A DNA stretch of 64,000 nt from Christensenellaceae bacterium (lineage in GTDB: Bacteria > Bacillota > Clostridia > Christensenellales > Christensenellaceae). A model generated the notes under the pieces. The model was not told the origin of the DNA. It ran no database searches and was given only the letters and a program-made list of their open reading frames with translations. The position numbers and the translations under genes were made by a program. The stretch spans positions 558,001-622,000 of the forward strand of contig AP025580.1 in assembly GCA_022846035.1 (NCBI GenBank). Reading direction: 5' to 3'. Positions 1 to 8,633 of the stretch are shown one piece after another; the first letter of the stretch is position 1; every line of letters starts with the position of its first letter.

Positions 1-450
1 GTGGGAACGGTAACGATGATCGCGCCGGGGCAGGAACGGCTGGACATGGCGATGGAGCGCGGCGCAACGGATTTTATCAATACCAGTAAAACGGAAACGC
101 TGCCAACCTATACGTTTGACATCGCGATCGAAACGGCGGGGTCGCCCGTGGCAACGGCGCAGATGATCGAGGTGGTGAAACGCGGGTCCACCATCGTGCA
201 GGTCGGATGGCTCAGCGAAGATGCGCTGATGAATATCTACGAGTTTAACTGGAAAGAACTGAATTATTACGGGGCGGTGGATTATGCCGGAGAATTCCCG
301 ACCGCCGTGCAGTGGCTGGCCGACGGACGAATCGACGGGGCGGCCATGATTACCAAACGTTTTGCGTTTGAAGAGCTGAGCGAAGCGTTCCGGTATACGG
401 CGGACAATCCGAAAAAATGCATTAAAACTGTGATTATACACGATACGTAA
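1..450 (+). CDS. Zinc-type medium-chain dehydrogenase/reductase, C-terminal part (5' truncated by window edge)
   Basis: This is the C-terminal 149 codons of an MDR-superfamily (threonine/sorbitol/alcohol dehydrogenase-like) NAD(P)-dependent oxidoreductase. The visible part is the distal Rossmann half: a segment with ERGATDFINTS, the FDIAIETAGSP strand typical of MDR cofactor domains (usually FDxxxExxG), and GSTIVQVGW. The catalytic zinc domain and glycine-rich loop lie upstream of the window, so the GTG at base 1 is an internal codon. The substrate cannot be inferred. A polyol or alcohol dehydrogenase is most likely. The gene ends 26 bases before the SGNH hydrolase and may be co-transcribed with it. 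Confidence 0.8.
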   Translation: MGTVTMIAPGQERLDMAMERGATDFINTSKTETLPTYTFDIAIETAGSPVATAQMIEVVKRGSTIVQVGWLSEDALMNIYEFNWKELNYYGAVDYAGEFPTAVQWLADGRIDGAAMITKRFAFEELSEAFRYTADNPKKCIKTVIIHDT

Positions 451-475
451 ATAAGAAAGGATGGGCGCGGACGGC

Positions 476-1105
476 GTGGAAAAGAGAATCCTGTGTTACG
501 GGGACTCCAATACCTGGGGCTATATCCCCGGCGGGGCGGGGCGATACGGCAAAGACGTTCGGTGGACGGGAATTTTGGCAAACAAGTGCGGCGCCAAGGC
601 TGCTGTAATCGAAGAGGGCCTGAATGGGCGGACGACGGCATTCGATGATCCGACCATTGGCGGGCGCAACGGACTTGAGGGACTGCCGTCCTGTCTGGAA
701 AAGTATGCGCCGATACACCTTGTTATACTGATGCTGGGAAGCAACGACTTAAAGACGGTGTTTCACGCAAACGCGCAGCTTGCCGCAGACGGAATGCGGC
801 GTGTTGTGGAAACAGTGGCGCGCTATGACGGGAACGGCGCGTGTCCGCGGATATTACTGGTTTCCCCGCCGGACATGAGGGAAAGCGTTGCGTCCGCAGC
901 AACGGACTTCGACCGTTTATCCTGGCAGGAATCGAAGCGGCTAAAGAACTATTATACGCAGATCGCATGTGAGCATTCGCGCATGTTTCTTGACGCGGGC
1001 GCTGTGTGCTCCGCCAGCGAGGCGGACGGTCTGCATTTAGACAGCGAAGCGCACGCGCGTTTGGCAGAAAGCATATATGCATTTGTACGGTTATTGCTTG
1101 CGTAA
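476..1105 (+). CDS. SGNH/GDSL-family hydrolase
   Basis: A small cytoplasmic esterase or lipase-like hydrolase of about 209 residues. Block I (CYGDSNTWGY) carries the nucleophilic serine close to the N-terminus. Block III is LMLGSNDLK, with the oxyanion Asn. Block V is DGLHLDSEAH near the C-terminus, supplying Asp and His of the triad. This layout matches arylesterase/acyl-CoA thioesterase-I-like SGNH proteins. I chose the GTG at 476 because an ATG at 461 directly abuts the AGAAAGG ribosome binding site, leaving no spacing. The protein then begins MEKRILCYGDSN. No signal peptide is visible. The substrate is unknown. A terminator hairpin follows. Confidence 0.85.
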   Translation: MEKRILCYGDSNTWGYIPGGAGRYGKDVRWTGILANKCGAKAAVIEEGLNGRTTAFDDPTIGGRNGLEGLPSCLEKYAPIHLVILMLGSNDLKTVFHANAQLAADGMRRVVETVARYDGNGACPRILLVSPPDMRESVASAATDFDRLSWQESKRLKNYYTQIACEHSRMFLDAGAVCSASEADGLHLDSEAHARLAESIYAFVRLLLA

Positions 1106-1129
1106 AAAGGGTATATATTAAAAGCGAAG

Positions 1130-1157
1130 AAGACAGCCGGAAAGGGTTGTCTTTTTT
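1130..1157 (+). terminator. Rho-independent terminator after SGNH hydrolase
   Basis: A stem of AAGACA pairing with TGTCTT, extended by a few CC/GG pairs, is followed directly by TTTTTT. It separates the SGNH gene from the ThDP-complex operon. Confidence 0.65.
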
Positions 1158-1208
1158 CTCGAACTTGTATTTTAAGGGAGGCGGGATAAAGAATACAAGA
1201 ATTTTTCT

Positions 1209-1218
1209 CACATATGTG
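1209..1218. promoter_or_regulatory. Palindrome CACATATGTG upstream of acetoin-type operon
   Basis: A perfect 10-bp palindrome lies in the AT-rich 180-bp leader of the first E1 alpha gene. It could be an operator, but one short palindrome in AT-rich DNA is weak evidence. No clear -35/-10 pair was found in this leader. Confidence 0.25.
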
Positions 1219-1336
1219 CAATTTCGACCTGAATAAAGGATTAAGTGAAGGAAATATAGTAAAATAATAATGTAAAAGGATAAATAGTGGATTTTTGTCC
1301 GCTAAATATATAATTAATTTAAAAGGATGATGAAAG

Positions 1337-2299
1337 ATGGCAAAGATCAGTAAGGCAAAGTATCAGGAAATGCTTGAAAAGATGCTGCTTACGAGACGGT
1401 TTGAAGAAAAAGTAAGCTATTTCTTTTCCATGGGTATGGTTCACGGAACGACGCATCTTTATGTCGGTGAAGAAGCGGTGGCGGCAGGCGTATGCTGTGC
1501 TCTTAATCCGGAAGACCTCATCGAGAGCACACACCGCGGACATGGGCACTGTATTTCCAAGGGCATTGATCTTAACAAAATGATGGCAGAGCTGCGCGGT
1601 AAGGTCACAGGATATTGCAAAGGCAAAGGCGGTTCCATGCATATCGCGGACATCGAGCGCGGAAACCTGGGCGCGAACGGCGTAGTCGGCGGCGGTATCC
1701 CTCTCGCAACGGGCGCGGCGCTCACAACGAAGATGAAGAACATCGACCGTATCGTGGTGTGTTTCTTCGGCGATGGCGCGAGCAATGAAGGATCTTTCCA
1801 CGAAGCTATTAACCTGGCTTCCGTATGGAAATTGCCGGTACTGTTCGTTTGCGAAAACAATAAATATGGCATGTCGGTGCCACTTGCACATTCCATGAAT
1901 ATCACGGATATTGCACAGCGCGCGAAATCTTATGGAATCCCCGGCGTAAATGTCGACGGGATGGACGTGCTTGCCGTTTACGAGGAAACGAAGAAAGCCG
2001 CTAAATATGTTAAGAAAAACGGGCCGATGCTGATGGTTTGCGATACTTACCGCTATCTTGGACATTCCAAGAGCGATGCGAACGTATACAGGACAAAGGA
2101 AGAGATCGAGTCGTGGAAGAAAAAGGACGCGATCCAGAAATTTGAAAAATATCTGGTAGCGAATAATATTTTCACGCAGGGTGAAATCGACGAGATCGAG
2201 AAAGACACCAGGCAGCAGATCGAAGACGCGGTCGCTTTCGCGGAAGCGAGCGATTTCCCGAGCCTTGACACGATCGAGCAGGATGTATACGCGGACTAA
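1337..2299 (+). CDS. acoA: ThDP-dependent dehydrogenase E1 component, alpha subunit (acetoin dehydrogenase type)
   Basis: Together with the beta subunit it decarboxylates or cleaves the substrate on thiamine diphosphate and passes the C2 unit to a lipoyl domain. The 320 residues match the short AcoA/PDH-E1-alpha form. Visible motifs are HGTTHLYVGEEA near residue 36, HRGHGHCI near 67, and the ThDP-Mg motif GDGASNEG (GDG at 145-147) closing at NN near 174-175. The downstream gene order E1 alpha, E1 beta, E2, lipoyl-E3 matches the acetoin dehydrogenase systems described in clostridia and Pelobacter. Pyruvate or branched-chain oxoacid specificity cannot be excluded. The ribosome binding site AAAGGA is about 9 bases before the ATG. 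Confidence 0.9.
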   Translation: MAKISKAKYQEMLEKMLLTRRFEEKVSYFFSMGMVHGTTHLYVGEEAVAAGVCCALNPEDLIESTHRGHGHCISKGIDLNKMMAELRGKVTGYCKGKGGSMHIADIERGNLGANGVVGGGIPLATGAALTTKMKNIDRIVVCFFGDGASNEGSFHEAINLASVWKLPVLFVCENNKYGMSVPLAHSMNITDIAQRAKSYGIPGVNVDGMDVLAVYEETKKAAKYVKKNGPMLMVCDTYRYLGHSKSDANVYRTKEEIESWKKKDAIQKFEKYLVANNIFTQGEIDEIEKDTRQQIEDAVAFAEASDFPSLDTIEQDVYAD

Positions 2300-2317
2300 G
2301 CGGGGAGGATAAGAATA

Positions 2318-3295
2318 ATGAGAGAAATTACATATGCGCAAGCAATTAATGAAGCAATGAGCCAGGAAATGCGCAGGGATCCTGACGTTTTCCTGATGGG
2401 TGAGGACGTAGGCCTTTACGGCGGCGCTTTCGGCGTTTCCGTAGGTATGTTCGATGAATTCGGGCCGGACCGTGTGCGCGACACACCGATTTCCGAAGCG
2501 GCGATCGCGGGTTGCGCGGCGGGCGCGGCGGCAACCGGTATGCGCCCGATTTGCGAAATGATGTTCTCCGATTTTATGACGATCGCCATGGACCAGGTGG
2601 TAAACCAGGCTGCAAAAATGCGTTACATGTTCGGCGGCAAGGCAAAGGTGCCGATGGTCATGCGTATGCCGGAGGGATCGGGTACGGGCGCCGCAGGGCA
2701 GCACAGCCAGAGCCTTGAAGCGTGGATGTGCCATGTGCCGGGCTTAAAGGTTGTTGCGCCATCCACACCGGCGGACGCAAAGGGGCTTTTAACGGCGGCG
2801 ATCCGCGACAACAATCCGGTTATGTTCTTTGAGCAAAAGCTTTTATATCGTGTGAAAGGCGACGTGCCGGAAGGCGAATATGTGATCCCGCTTGGAAAAT
2901 CGCATATCGTACAGGAGGGCAAAGACCTCACTATCGTAACCTACGGAAGAATGCTGCAGGTGGTGCAGCAGGCGGCGGAAGCGGTGGCGAAAGACGGTAT
3001 CAGCGTTGAAATTATCGACCCGCGTACGCTTTACCCGATGGATACGGAGACGATCATCAATTCGGTGATCAAGACATCGCGCGCGATGATCGTGCATGAA
3101 GCGGCTGTTACGGGCGGCCTCGGCGGCGAGATCGCGGCGAAGATCGCAGGCAGCGAGGCGTTCTATTATCTGGATGCGCCCGTTACCCGTGTATGCGGCC
3201 TTGATGTTCCGGTGCCCTATTGTCCGGAGCTCGAGAAAAACATCGTACCTACGGTAGATAGGGTGACGAAGGCGATCTACGAGATCATGCGCTGA
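2318..3295 (+). CDS. acoB: ThDP-dependent dehydrogenase E1 component, beta subunit (acetoin dehydrogenase type)
   Basis: A 325-residue transketolase-like E1 beta subunit that completes the ThDP active site. Family motifs include [17 protein letters not shown] near residue 25, [11 protein letters not shown], the central [16 protein letters not shown] near 121, and the C-terminal transketolase domain with [10 protein letters not shown]. It starts 18 bases after the alpha gene, with GGGGAGGA as ribosome binding site. It is the second of four tightly spaced genes. Its sequence closely parallels the beta subunit at 33383-34363, so the two complexes are paralogous. Confidence 0.9.
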   Translation: MREITYAQAINEAMSQEMRRDPDVFLMGEDVGLYGGAFGVSVGMFDEFGPDRVRDTPISEAAIAGCAAGAAATGMRPICEMMFSDFMTIAMDQVVNQAAKMRYMFGGKAKVPMVMRMPEGSGTGAAGQHSQSLEAWMCHVPGLKVVAPSTPADAKGLLTAAIRDNNPVMFFEQKLLYRVKGDVPEGEYVIPLGKSHIVQEGKDLTIVTYGRMLQVVQQAAEAVAKDGISVEIIDPRTLYPMDTETIINSVIKTSRAMIVHEAAVTGGLGGEIAAKIAGSEAFYYLDAPVTRVCGLDVPVPYCPELEKNIVPTVDRVTKAIYEIMR

Positions 3296-3309
3296 GGGGT
3301 GACAAGAAG

Positions 3310-4626
3310 ATGGCAGAAAAAGTAATTATGCCCAAGGCCGGAATGTCGATGGAGACAGGAACCATCATCAAATGGCTGAAAGAAGTGGGCGATAAAGTAG
3401 AATACGGCGAACCGATCCTGGAAATAGAGACGGACAAAACTTCCATGCAGGTGGAAGCAATGAACGACGGATACCTTCTTTCCAAGCTTTATGAAGCGGG
3501 GGCGGAGGTACCGGTGGTGACGACGATCGGTTATATCGGCGAAAAAGGCGAGACACCGCCGGCAGGCGATGCGCCTGCTGCTGCGGCAAGCGCGCCGGCT
3601 GTGCCGGAAGTAAAAGAGTCTGCTCCGGTAGCTGAAGAGAAGAAAACGGTGAGTTTTGCAACAGGCGGCAAGCTGCGCGCCACGCCCGCGGCAAAACAGA
3701 TCGCACGGGAGAAAGGAATCGACCTTGCGACGGTGACGACAAACGGCGAGCCGATCAAGGCAAGAGACCTTGAGGGCGCCAGCGCCAAGGTAAAAGCGAC
3801 GCCGCTCGCAAAACGGGTCGCAGAACAAAATGGGATCGATATTTCCACTGTCACCGGCAGCGGCTTTGGCGGGAAAGTGAAAAAGGACGACGTGCTTGCT
3901 ATGGCGGGGACACAGACGGCCACACAAGCGCAGGTTCCCGCGGCGGAAGATGTACTTATGCCGTTAAACGGTATGCGCAAAACGATTGCCAGGCGCATGC
4001 TGGAGTCGCATAACAATGTGCCGCCGGTTACGCTCAATACGCAGGCTGACGTCACGGGATTGTTTGCCCTGCGCAAGCAAATGAACGATATTTCCGACGT
4101 GAAAATTTCTTTTAATGACCTGGTCGTTAAGGCATGCGCGGTCGCCTTGCGCGAGTTTCCCAACATCAACGCGTCTTACACGGAAGAGGGCGTGCTCTAT
4201 AAGAAAGATATTAATATCGGTATTGCAGTAGCGCTGGACGACGGACTGATCGTTCCTGTGCTGCGCAATGCGGACAGCTATTCCCTCAAAGGGCTGGCAT
4301 CCGCCGCCAAGGATATGGCGGCGCGCGCGCGGGAAGGCAAGCTGCTGCCGGACGAATATACGGGCGGCACTTTCACAATCAGCAACCTCGGTATGTTTGG
4401 TATCCAGTCCTTTGACCCGATCATTAATATGCCGGAAGCATGTATCCTCGGCGTATGCGCGATTACGGATCAATTGATGATGGAAGAGGACGGCAGTATC
4501 AAGAATCATAAAAAGATGGGATTTTCGCTGACGTTTGACCACAGATGCGTGGACGGCGCTTCAGGCGCGAAATTCCTGCAGCGTGTAGTGCAACTGATGG
4601 AAAATCCGCTGGGAATGCTGATCTAG
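3310..4626 (+). CDS. acoC: Dihydrolipoamide acyltransferase E2 component, one lipoyl and two peripheral-binding domains
   Basis: The E2 core moves the acyl group from the lipoyl arm to CoA. An N-terminal lipoyl domain covers residues 1-76, with the modified Lys in EIETDKTSMQVE near residue 42. An Ala/Pro-rich linker follows. Two copies of a peripheral subunit-binding domain come next, one from about 116 (RATPAAKQIAREKGID) and one from about 158 (KATPLAKRVAEQNGID). The catalytic CAT domain runs from about 215 to the end, with DHRCVDGASG near residue 410 carrying the active-site His and Asp. The tandem binding domains are slightly unusual for a small E2. The lipoyl domain is nearly identical to that of the next gene. 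Confidence 0.9.
   Translation: MAEKVIMPKAGMSMETGTIIKWLKEVGDKVEYGEPILEIETDKTSMQVEAMNDGYLLSKLYEAGAEVPVVTTIGYIGEKGETPPAGDAPAAAASAPAVPEVKESAPVAEEKKTVSFATGGKLRATPAAKQIAREKGIDLATVTTNGEPIKARDLEGASAKVKATPLAKRVAEQNGIDISTVTGSGFGGKVKKDDVLAMAGTQTATQAQVPAAEDVLMPLNGMRKTIARRMLESHNNVPPVTLNTQADVTGLFALRKQMNDISDVKISFNDLVVKACAVALREFPNINASYTEEGVLYKKDINIGIAVALDDGLIVPVLRNADSYSLKGLASAAKDMAARAREGKLLPDEYTGGTFTISNLGMFGIQSFDPIINMPEACILGVCAITDQLMMEEDGSIKNHKKMGFSLTFDHRCVDGASGAKFLQRVVQLMENPLGMLI
3319..3552 (+). repeat. Lipoyl-domain duplication shared by E2 and E3 (partner 4651-4884)
   Basis: The first ~78 codons of the E2 gene and of the E3 gene are near-identical at both protein and DNA level. For example, the stretches around ATGCCCAAGGCCGGAATGTC and ACTTCCATGCAGGTGGAAGC recur unchanged. 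Differences are mostly third-position changes. This is a recent internal duplication or ongoing gene conversion between neighbouring genes. Confidence 0.85.
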
Positions 4627-4641
4627 GGAAAGGAAATAGCG

Positions 4642-6357
4642 ATGGCTGAAAGAATTATTATGCCCAAGGCCGGAATGTCCATGGAATTCGGCACCATCAT
4701 CAAATGGTTAAAAGAGGTGGGCGACAAGGTAGAATACGGCGAGCCGATTTTGGAAATCGAAACGGACAAGACTTCCATGCAGGTGGAAGCGATGAACGAC
4801 GGATATATCCTCTCCAAGCTTTACGAAGCGGGGGCGGAGGTACCGGTCGTGACGACAATCGGCTATATTGGCGAAAAAGGCGAAAAGCCGCCGGAGGGCG
4901 ATGCTCCTGCCGCGAAAGTCCCTGCCGCGAAAGCGGCGCAGGAAGCGGCTCCGGCTGCAAAAGCAGCGCCGAAAGGGAATAAGGAATATGACATCATTGT
5001 GCTTGGCGGCGGTCCGGCAGGATATATCGCGGCAATTAAGGCGTCGCGCTTGGGCGCGAAAACGGCCATAGTGGAAAAATCCGCTCTGGGCGGAACGTGC
5101 CTGAACCGAGGTTGTATCCCGACAAAGACCTATCTTAAGACAGCCGAGATCATCCACGAGGCAATGGAAGCGAAAAAGCGCGGCGTTATTTTTAAAGACC
5201 TGACCTATACGGTTAATATGAAAGACGTGGTAGCCGAGAAGAACGGCGTTGTCAAAAAACTGGTAAGCGGCGTTACGGGGCTGATGAAGAGCAACGGCAT
5301 CGACGTCTATCAGGGCGAGGGCCGTATCCGGAAAGATAAGACGGTTGTGATTGACGGGAAAGAGACGATTGCCGCAGATAAAGTTATTTTTGCGGGCGGG
5401 TCAAAGGTTTCCAGAATCAACCTGAAAGGAATCGATTCTCCGGCGGTGATGACCAGCGACGATATACTCGATCTGGAAGAATTACCGGAAAAGCTTGTGG
5501 TAATCGGCGGCGGGGTCGTCGGCGTGGAAATGGCGTCGGCGTTCCGTGCGTTCGGCAGCGAAGTGACCGTGCTTGAGATGATGGACAGGATCGTGCCCGG
5601 CATGGAGAGCGAGCTTTCCAACATGCTTAAGCAGAAGTTGCAGGCGCAGGGTATCAAAATATTAAACGGCGTCAGTATCAGCGAGATCGAGCAGAAAGGA
5701 AAAAAGGCGTATGTCAAATTGAAAGACGGCGATCCCGTGGAAGCGGACAAGATCCTGCTTTCGATCGGCAGGGTGCCGGATCTGAGTGGTATCGAGGATA
5801 TTGAAGTCGCCGTAGACGAGCGCGGCAGGGTGAAAGTAGACGACGGGATGAAAACCAATATCGACTGGATCTGGGCGCCCGGCGATTCCAACGGACGGAC
5901 GATGCTTGCCCATGCGGCCTTTCATATGGCGGAGATCGCCGCCGCGAATGCAATGGGGGCAAACGAGAGGTATACCGGAAAATATATTCCGGCCTGTATC
6001 TATACTACACCTGAACTAGCGTCCGTCGGTATGAAAGAAGAAGATGCCCGAAAGACGCATGACGTAAGCGTCGGCAAGTTCTTCTTTGCAGGCAATGGCC
6101 GCGCGCTCGCTTCTGGTGCCGGCGACGGATTCATCAAAGTGGTTACGGACAGTAAAACAGGGGAAATCCTGGGAGTCCATATCATTGGACCGTGCGCTGC
6201 GGAGATGATCAACGAAGCGTGCGCCCTGATGACCATGGAGATCACTGCATACGAAGTACCGACGATCGTTCACGCGCATCCTTCGTTTTCCGAGGCGCTG
6301 ATGGAGGCGGTAGCAGACAGCATTGGCGAATCGCTCCACCTGCCAAGGAAAAAATAA
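4642..6357 (+). CDS. lpdA: Dihydrolipoamide dehydrogenase (E3) with N-terminal lipoyl domain
   Basis: A flavoprotein that reoxidises dihydrolipoamide with NAD+. Residues 1-77 form a lipoyl domain (Lys in ETDKTSMQVE). An Ala/Pro/Lys linker reaches about 113. The E3 body begins YDIIVLGGGPAGYIAAIKAS (FAD GxGxxG). The redox-active disulfide is GGTCLNRGCIPTK. A second Rossmann fold starts VVIGGGVVGVEMASAF, and the C-terminal interface holds the HAHPSFSE His-Glu pair. At 571 residues it is about 100 longer than plain E3 because of the lipoyl arm, as known for acetoin dehydrogenase systems such as that of Clostridium magnum. It is the last gene of the operon, followed by a strong terminator. Confidence 0.9.
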   Translation: MAERIIMPKAGMSMEFGTIIKWLKEVGDKVEYGEPILEIETDKTSMQVEAMNDGYILSKLYEAGAEVPVVTTIGYIGEKGEKPPEGDAPAAKVPAAKAAQEAAPAAKAAPKGNKEYDIIVLGGGPAGYIAAIKASRLGAKTAIVEKSALGGTCLNRGCIPTKTYLKTAEIIHEAMEAKKRGVIFKDLTYTVNMKDVVAEKNGVVKKLVSGVTGLMKSNGIDVYQGEGRIRKDKTVVIDGKETIAADKVIFAGGSKVSRINLKGIDSPAVMTSDDILDLEELPEKLVVIGGGVVGVEMASAFRAFGSEVTVLEMMDRIVPGMESELSNMLKQKLQAQGIKILNGVSISEIEQKGKKAYVKLKDGDPVEADKILLSIGRVPDLSGIEDIEVAVDERGRVKVDDGMKTNIDWIWAPGDSNGRTMLAHAAFHMAEIAAANAMGANERYTGKYIPACIYTTPELASVGMKEEDARKTHDVSVGKFFFAGNGRALASGAGDGFIKVVTDSKTGEILGVHIIGPCAAEMINEACALMTMEITAYEVPTIVHAHPSFSEALMEAVADSIGESLHLPRKK

Positions 6358-6386
6358 AACACACTCCCCAAGAATAATATATAACA

Positions 6387-6418
6387 AAAAACGGCAGACG
6401 CGCGTCTGCCGTTTTTTG
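6387..6418 (+). terminator. Terminator of first ThDP-complex operon
   Basis: A GC-rich stem (AACGGCAGACG with CGTCTGCCGTT) flanked by A- and T-runs ends the four-gene operon 30 bases after the E3 stop codon. Confidence 0.9.
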
Positions 6419-6486
6419 TTATTGGAAAAGGAATACAGAAAATTAAAGTTAATAATAAGAAAATAAAAAAAATAATAAGAAAATAG

Positions 6487-6515
6487 TTGAAATATAAAAT
6501 TATTTACGGTAAAAT
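6487..6515 (+). promoter_or_regulatory. Candidate sigma-A promoter for GH88/GH105-like gene
   Basis: TTGAAA, a 17-bp spacer and TAAAAT lie in the very AT-rich 230-bp leader of the next gene. The high A/T content raises the chance of a fortuitous match. Confidence 0.45.
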
Positions 6516-6653
6516 AAAAACAAAAAAGAACATTTATCGTATAACAAAAACAACGACCTTTTGTTAAAATATAGAAATATCAGGCGTCAGGCTCATTTTA
6601 GACAATGACTCCATTCAATATTTTCAAAATAAAGTATTCTTAGGAGATTTATT

Positions 6654-7631
6654 ATGGATGTAAAAGACAGAATCGAAAAAGTGACCCGTGCAATGCTTTG
6701 CATGGAACGGTACCCTTGGGAACAGGGAGAAGCCTCGCAGGCGCTTTTGGAGTTGGGCGATTATGAAAACGCCTACCTGATGGCGCACGACGCCGTGCTG
6801 CGGCAGTCCCTTGACGGTCGTCTGGGCACGACTTTCTACCGCGACCACGTGGCGATGTTTGGTGATACGACTACGGTCACCGACGCTGTCAACAACGGAC
6901 AGGCTGTTTTATACTTTGCCGAAAAGAACGGCGACGAGTCGTTTATGGAAGCGGCCCGCAAGCAGATTGAGTTTTTGAAAAACACGGCTCCCCGCGCGAA
7001 AAACGGCGCTATCAGCCATGTACTCGATCATCCGCAGGTCTGGGTGGATTCTATTCACCATTGTCCGCCGTTCCTGGCGCAAATGGGAGAATACGACGAG
7101 GCTGTCCACCAGATAAGGGCTATGCGCGATTTGGTATATGATCCGGAAACAAAGCTGATGTACCACGTATGGGACGACGTGGAAGAAAAATATGTCAATC
7201 CGGATTTCTGGGGCATTGGCATGGGGCTTGCCCTGATGGGGATGGTCAAAACAGTACATTACCTAAAAGACGAGGAGCAGAAAGACGAAATCAAGGCATA
7301 TGCCCGGGAGTTACTGGATACGCTGCTGCAATACCAGGACGAGAGCGGAATGTTCCACAATATCGTAAACGATCCCAATACTTTTTTGGAAGCGGACCTT
7401 TCGCAGGAAGTAGCGTGCGCCATCTATTCCGGAATATATCAGGGATGGATTCCGCAGTCTTACCAGCAGCAGGCGGATCATATGAGGAAAATGGCGCAAG
7501 GCTGCGTGGACGAGCACGGTTTTGTGCGGAATGTCTGCGGGACGCCTACGTTTGCGGAGCTGAGCGTTTCGGTGGAAGCGCAGGCGATGTTTTTGCAAAT
7601 GGAAGCCAGTGCAATCAAACTGGGATTATAA
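6654..7631 (+). CDS. Glycoside hydrolase family 88/105-like protein (unsaturated uronyl hydrolase type)
   Basis: A 325-residue cytoplasmic protein with the (alpha/alpha)6 six-hairpin pattern of YteR/GH105 and GH88 enzymes, which remove unsaturated galacturonyl or glucuronyl residues left by polysaccharide lyases. The signature segment VWVDSIHHCPPFLAQMG (about residue 126) contains the Asp equivalent to the YteR general acid. Other family-like blocks are WGIGMGLALMGMV and LLQYQDESGMFHNIV. No lyase, transporter or regulator is adjacent, so it stands alone between two terminators. The exact substrate is undetermined. The ATG is preceded by TTAGGAG. Confidence 0.75.
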   Translation: MDVKDRIEKVTRAMLCMERYPWEQGEASQALLELGDYENAYLMAHDAVLRQSLDGRLGTTFYRDHVAMFGDTTTVTDAVNNGQAVLYFAEKNGDESFMEAARKQIEFLKNTAPRAKNGAISHVLDHPQVWVDSIHHCPPFLAQMGEYDEAVHQIRAMRDLVYDPETKLMYHVWDDVEEKYVNPDFWGIGMGLALMGMVKTVHYLKDEEQKDEIKAYARELLDTLLQYQDESGMFHNIVNDPNTFLEADLSQEVACAIYSGIYQGWIPQSYQQQADHMRKMAQGCVDEHGFVRNVCGTPTFAELSVSVEAQAMFLQMEASAIKLGL

Positions 7632-7660
7632 CTATAACGAAGATTTTCAGCAACAGAACT

Positions 7661-7701
7661 AAAAATGGATGTACGCCCGAGGGCGTAACATCCATTTTTT
7701 T
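7661..7701 (+). terminator. Terminator between GH88/GH105-like and tautomerase genes
   Basis: A long stem (AAAAATGGATGT...ACGCCC pairing with GGGCGTAACATCCATTTTT) ends in a T-run. The A-run on the other side means it can serve the convergent tautomerase gene as well. Confidence 0.85.
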
Positions 7702-7720
7702 GACGGTTATTTTTACGATC

Positions 7721-8062
7721 CTATTTCAACGCGCCATCTACGCCCCAAATGGGCATTTCGCCAAATTTGATATACAAATTGGGAACGGGAATACCGTATT
7801 CTTTTTCCATCAGTCCGACGATCGCCCGGGTCAGCTCGTCTTTTGCGCTGAACGGCTGCATCTGGTACATGTAAATTTCTATCATGCACAGCGCGCTTTC
7901 ATATCCGCGCCGATACATGTCGCATTCGTCTGAAATCTTAATGAGCGTTTGCTCGGCTGTTTTACCGGGCAGGATGGAGATGAGATCGCCGAGCTTTGTC
8001 TGCAATTCCTGCTTTTGCGCCGGCGCAAGCTGCTTGTTGGTGCTTACATTGATAAATGGCAT
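7721..8062 (-). CDS. MIF/tautomerase-superfamily protein
   Basis: A 113-residue member of the macrophage migration inhibitory factor/phenylpyruvate tautomerase family. It begins MPFINVSTNKQL, which exposes the catalytic N-terminal proline after Met removal. The expected beta-alpha-beta repeats follow, including a TLIKISDECDMYRRGYESAL segment where MIF proteins carry the invariant turn. The strong ribosome binding site AAAGGAGG lies about 8 bases upstream. It is divergent from the MerR gene, with 156 bases between the two starts, so MerR may control it. The physiological substrate is unknown. Confidence 0.85.
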   Translation of the reverse strand: MPFINVSTNKQLAPAQKQELQTKLGDLISILPGKTAEQTLIKISDECDMYRRGYESALCMIEIYMYQMQPFSAKDELTRAIVGLMEKEYGIPVPNLYIKFGEMPIWGVDGALK

Positions 8063-8143
8063 GGGTGGATCCTCCTTTAAACTGTACTGATAACATCATT
8101 TTACTCTGCGCGGATAGGGTTGTCTATGCTATACATAAAAAAG

Positions 8144-8172
8144 TTGTTTTTCTTTTCCCGCTTTTGTATAAT
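8144..8172 (+). promoter_or_regulatory. Sigma-A promoter of merR-family gene
   Basis: TTGTTT, a 17-bp spacer and TATAAT lie 47 bases before the chosen start codon. The spacer has normal length, unlike the 19-bp spacers of classical MerR-activated promoters, so this probably drives the regulator itself. Confidence 0.7.
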
Positions 8173-8218
8173 GAAAAGGTACACATTGCATGGCACAACT
8201 TTCTCAAAGGATAAAATC

Positions 8219-8593
8219 ATGAACTATACAATTGGAAAATTTGCGGCGCAGACGGGTATCAGCGCGCCCTTGTTGCGTTATTATGAACGCCAGGGTTTTT
8301 TAAAGGCGGAACGGGATAATGCTGGCCGGCGGCAGTTTAGCGGCGACGATGCAAAATGGGCCGGATTGATTCGCCTGTTGTCGGATACGGGTATGCCCAA
8401 AGAGCAAATCAGGGAATATGCGCGGCTGCGACAAAAAGGCGAAAAAACATTGCCTTTGCGCCTTAAGATATTAGAAGACCACCGGCGCATGGCGGAAGAA
8501 GAAAAAACGAAATTGGAGAAAAACCTGCAAAGGCTGCGGGACGAGATTGTGCGCGGCCAGGAGCGGACCACCCGGCAAAACAGAAAAAAATAA
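8219..8593 (+). CDS. MerR-family transcriptional regulator, short form
   Basis: A DNA-binding regulator of 124 residues. The N-terminal winged helix-turn-helix is typical: YTIGKFAAQTGISAPLLRYY then ERQGFLKAERDNAGRR, with YSxxDxxxLxxIxxLR-like FSGDDAKWAGLIRLLSDTGM. A coiled-coil dimerisation helix rich in Lys/Glu follows (about 70-115). There is no large effector-binding domain and no Cys cluster, placing it with the small YyaN/AdhR-type members that often sense aldehydes or redox stress. I chose the ATG at 8219 because CAAAGGA lies 7 bases upstream, whereas an in-frame extension to 8120 overlaps the promoter. The divergent tautomerase is a candidate target. Confidence 0.85.
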   Translation: MNYTIGKFAAQTGISAPLLRYYERQGFLKAERDNAGRRQFSGDDAKWAGLIRLLSDTGMPKEQIREYARLRQKGEKTLPLRLKILEDHRRMAEEEKTKLEKNLQRLRDEIVRGQERTTRQNRKK

Positions 8594-8620
8594 AGAGAAG
8601 GAAAAATCCTTCTCTTTTTG
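8592..8620. terminator. Bidirectional terminator between merR and lplA
   Basis: A stem AAAGAGAAGGA/TCCTTCTCTTT with an AAAA loop and T-runs on both strands serves the converging MerR and lipoate ligase genes. Confidence 0.85.
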
Positions 8621-8633
8621 TTTGCAAGGGGGA

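Noticed and set aside
1289-1302. A GG-N10-GC pattern (GTGGATTTTTGTCCGCT) resembling a sigma-54 promoter, as used by some acetoin operons
   Set aside because: Only the GG and GC dinucleotides match; the CAC and TT positions do not, and no AcoR-type activator gene is nearby.
1319-2734. A 471-codon open frame on the minus strand opposite E1 alpha and E1 beta
   Set aside because: The plus strand encodes two full-length conserved enzymes. The antisense frame has His/Arg-rich composition typical of shadows of GC-biased genes, and it has no ribosome site.
6421-6653. Very AT-rich 230-base stretch considered as an origin or attachment site
   Set aside because: No DnaA boxes, tRNA end or direct repeats were seen; it is explained as a terminator plus promoter region.
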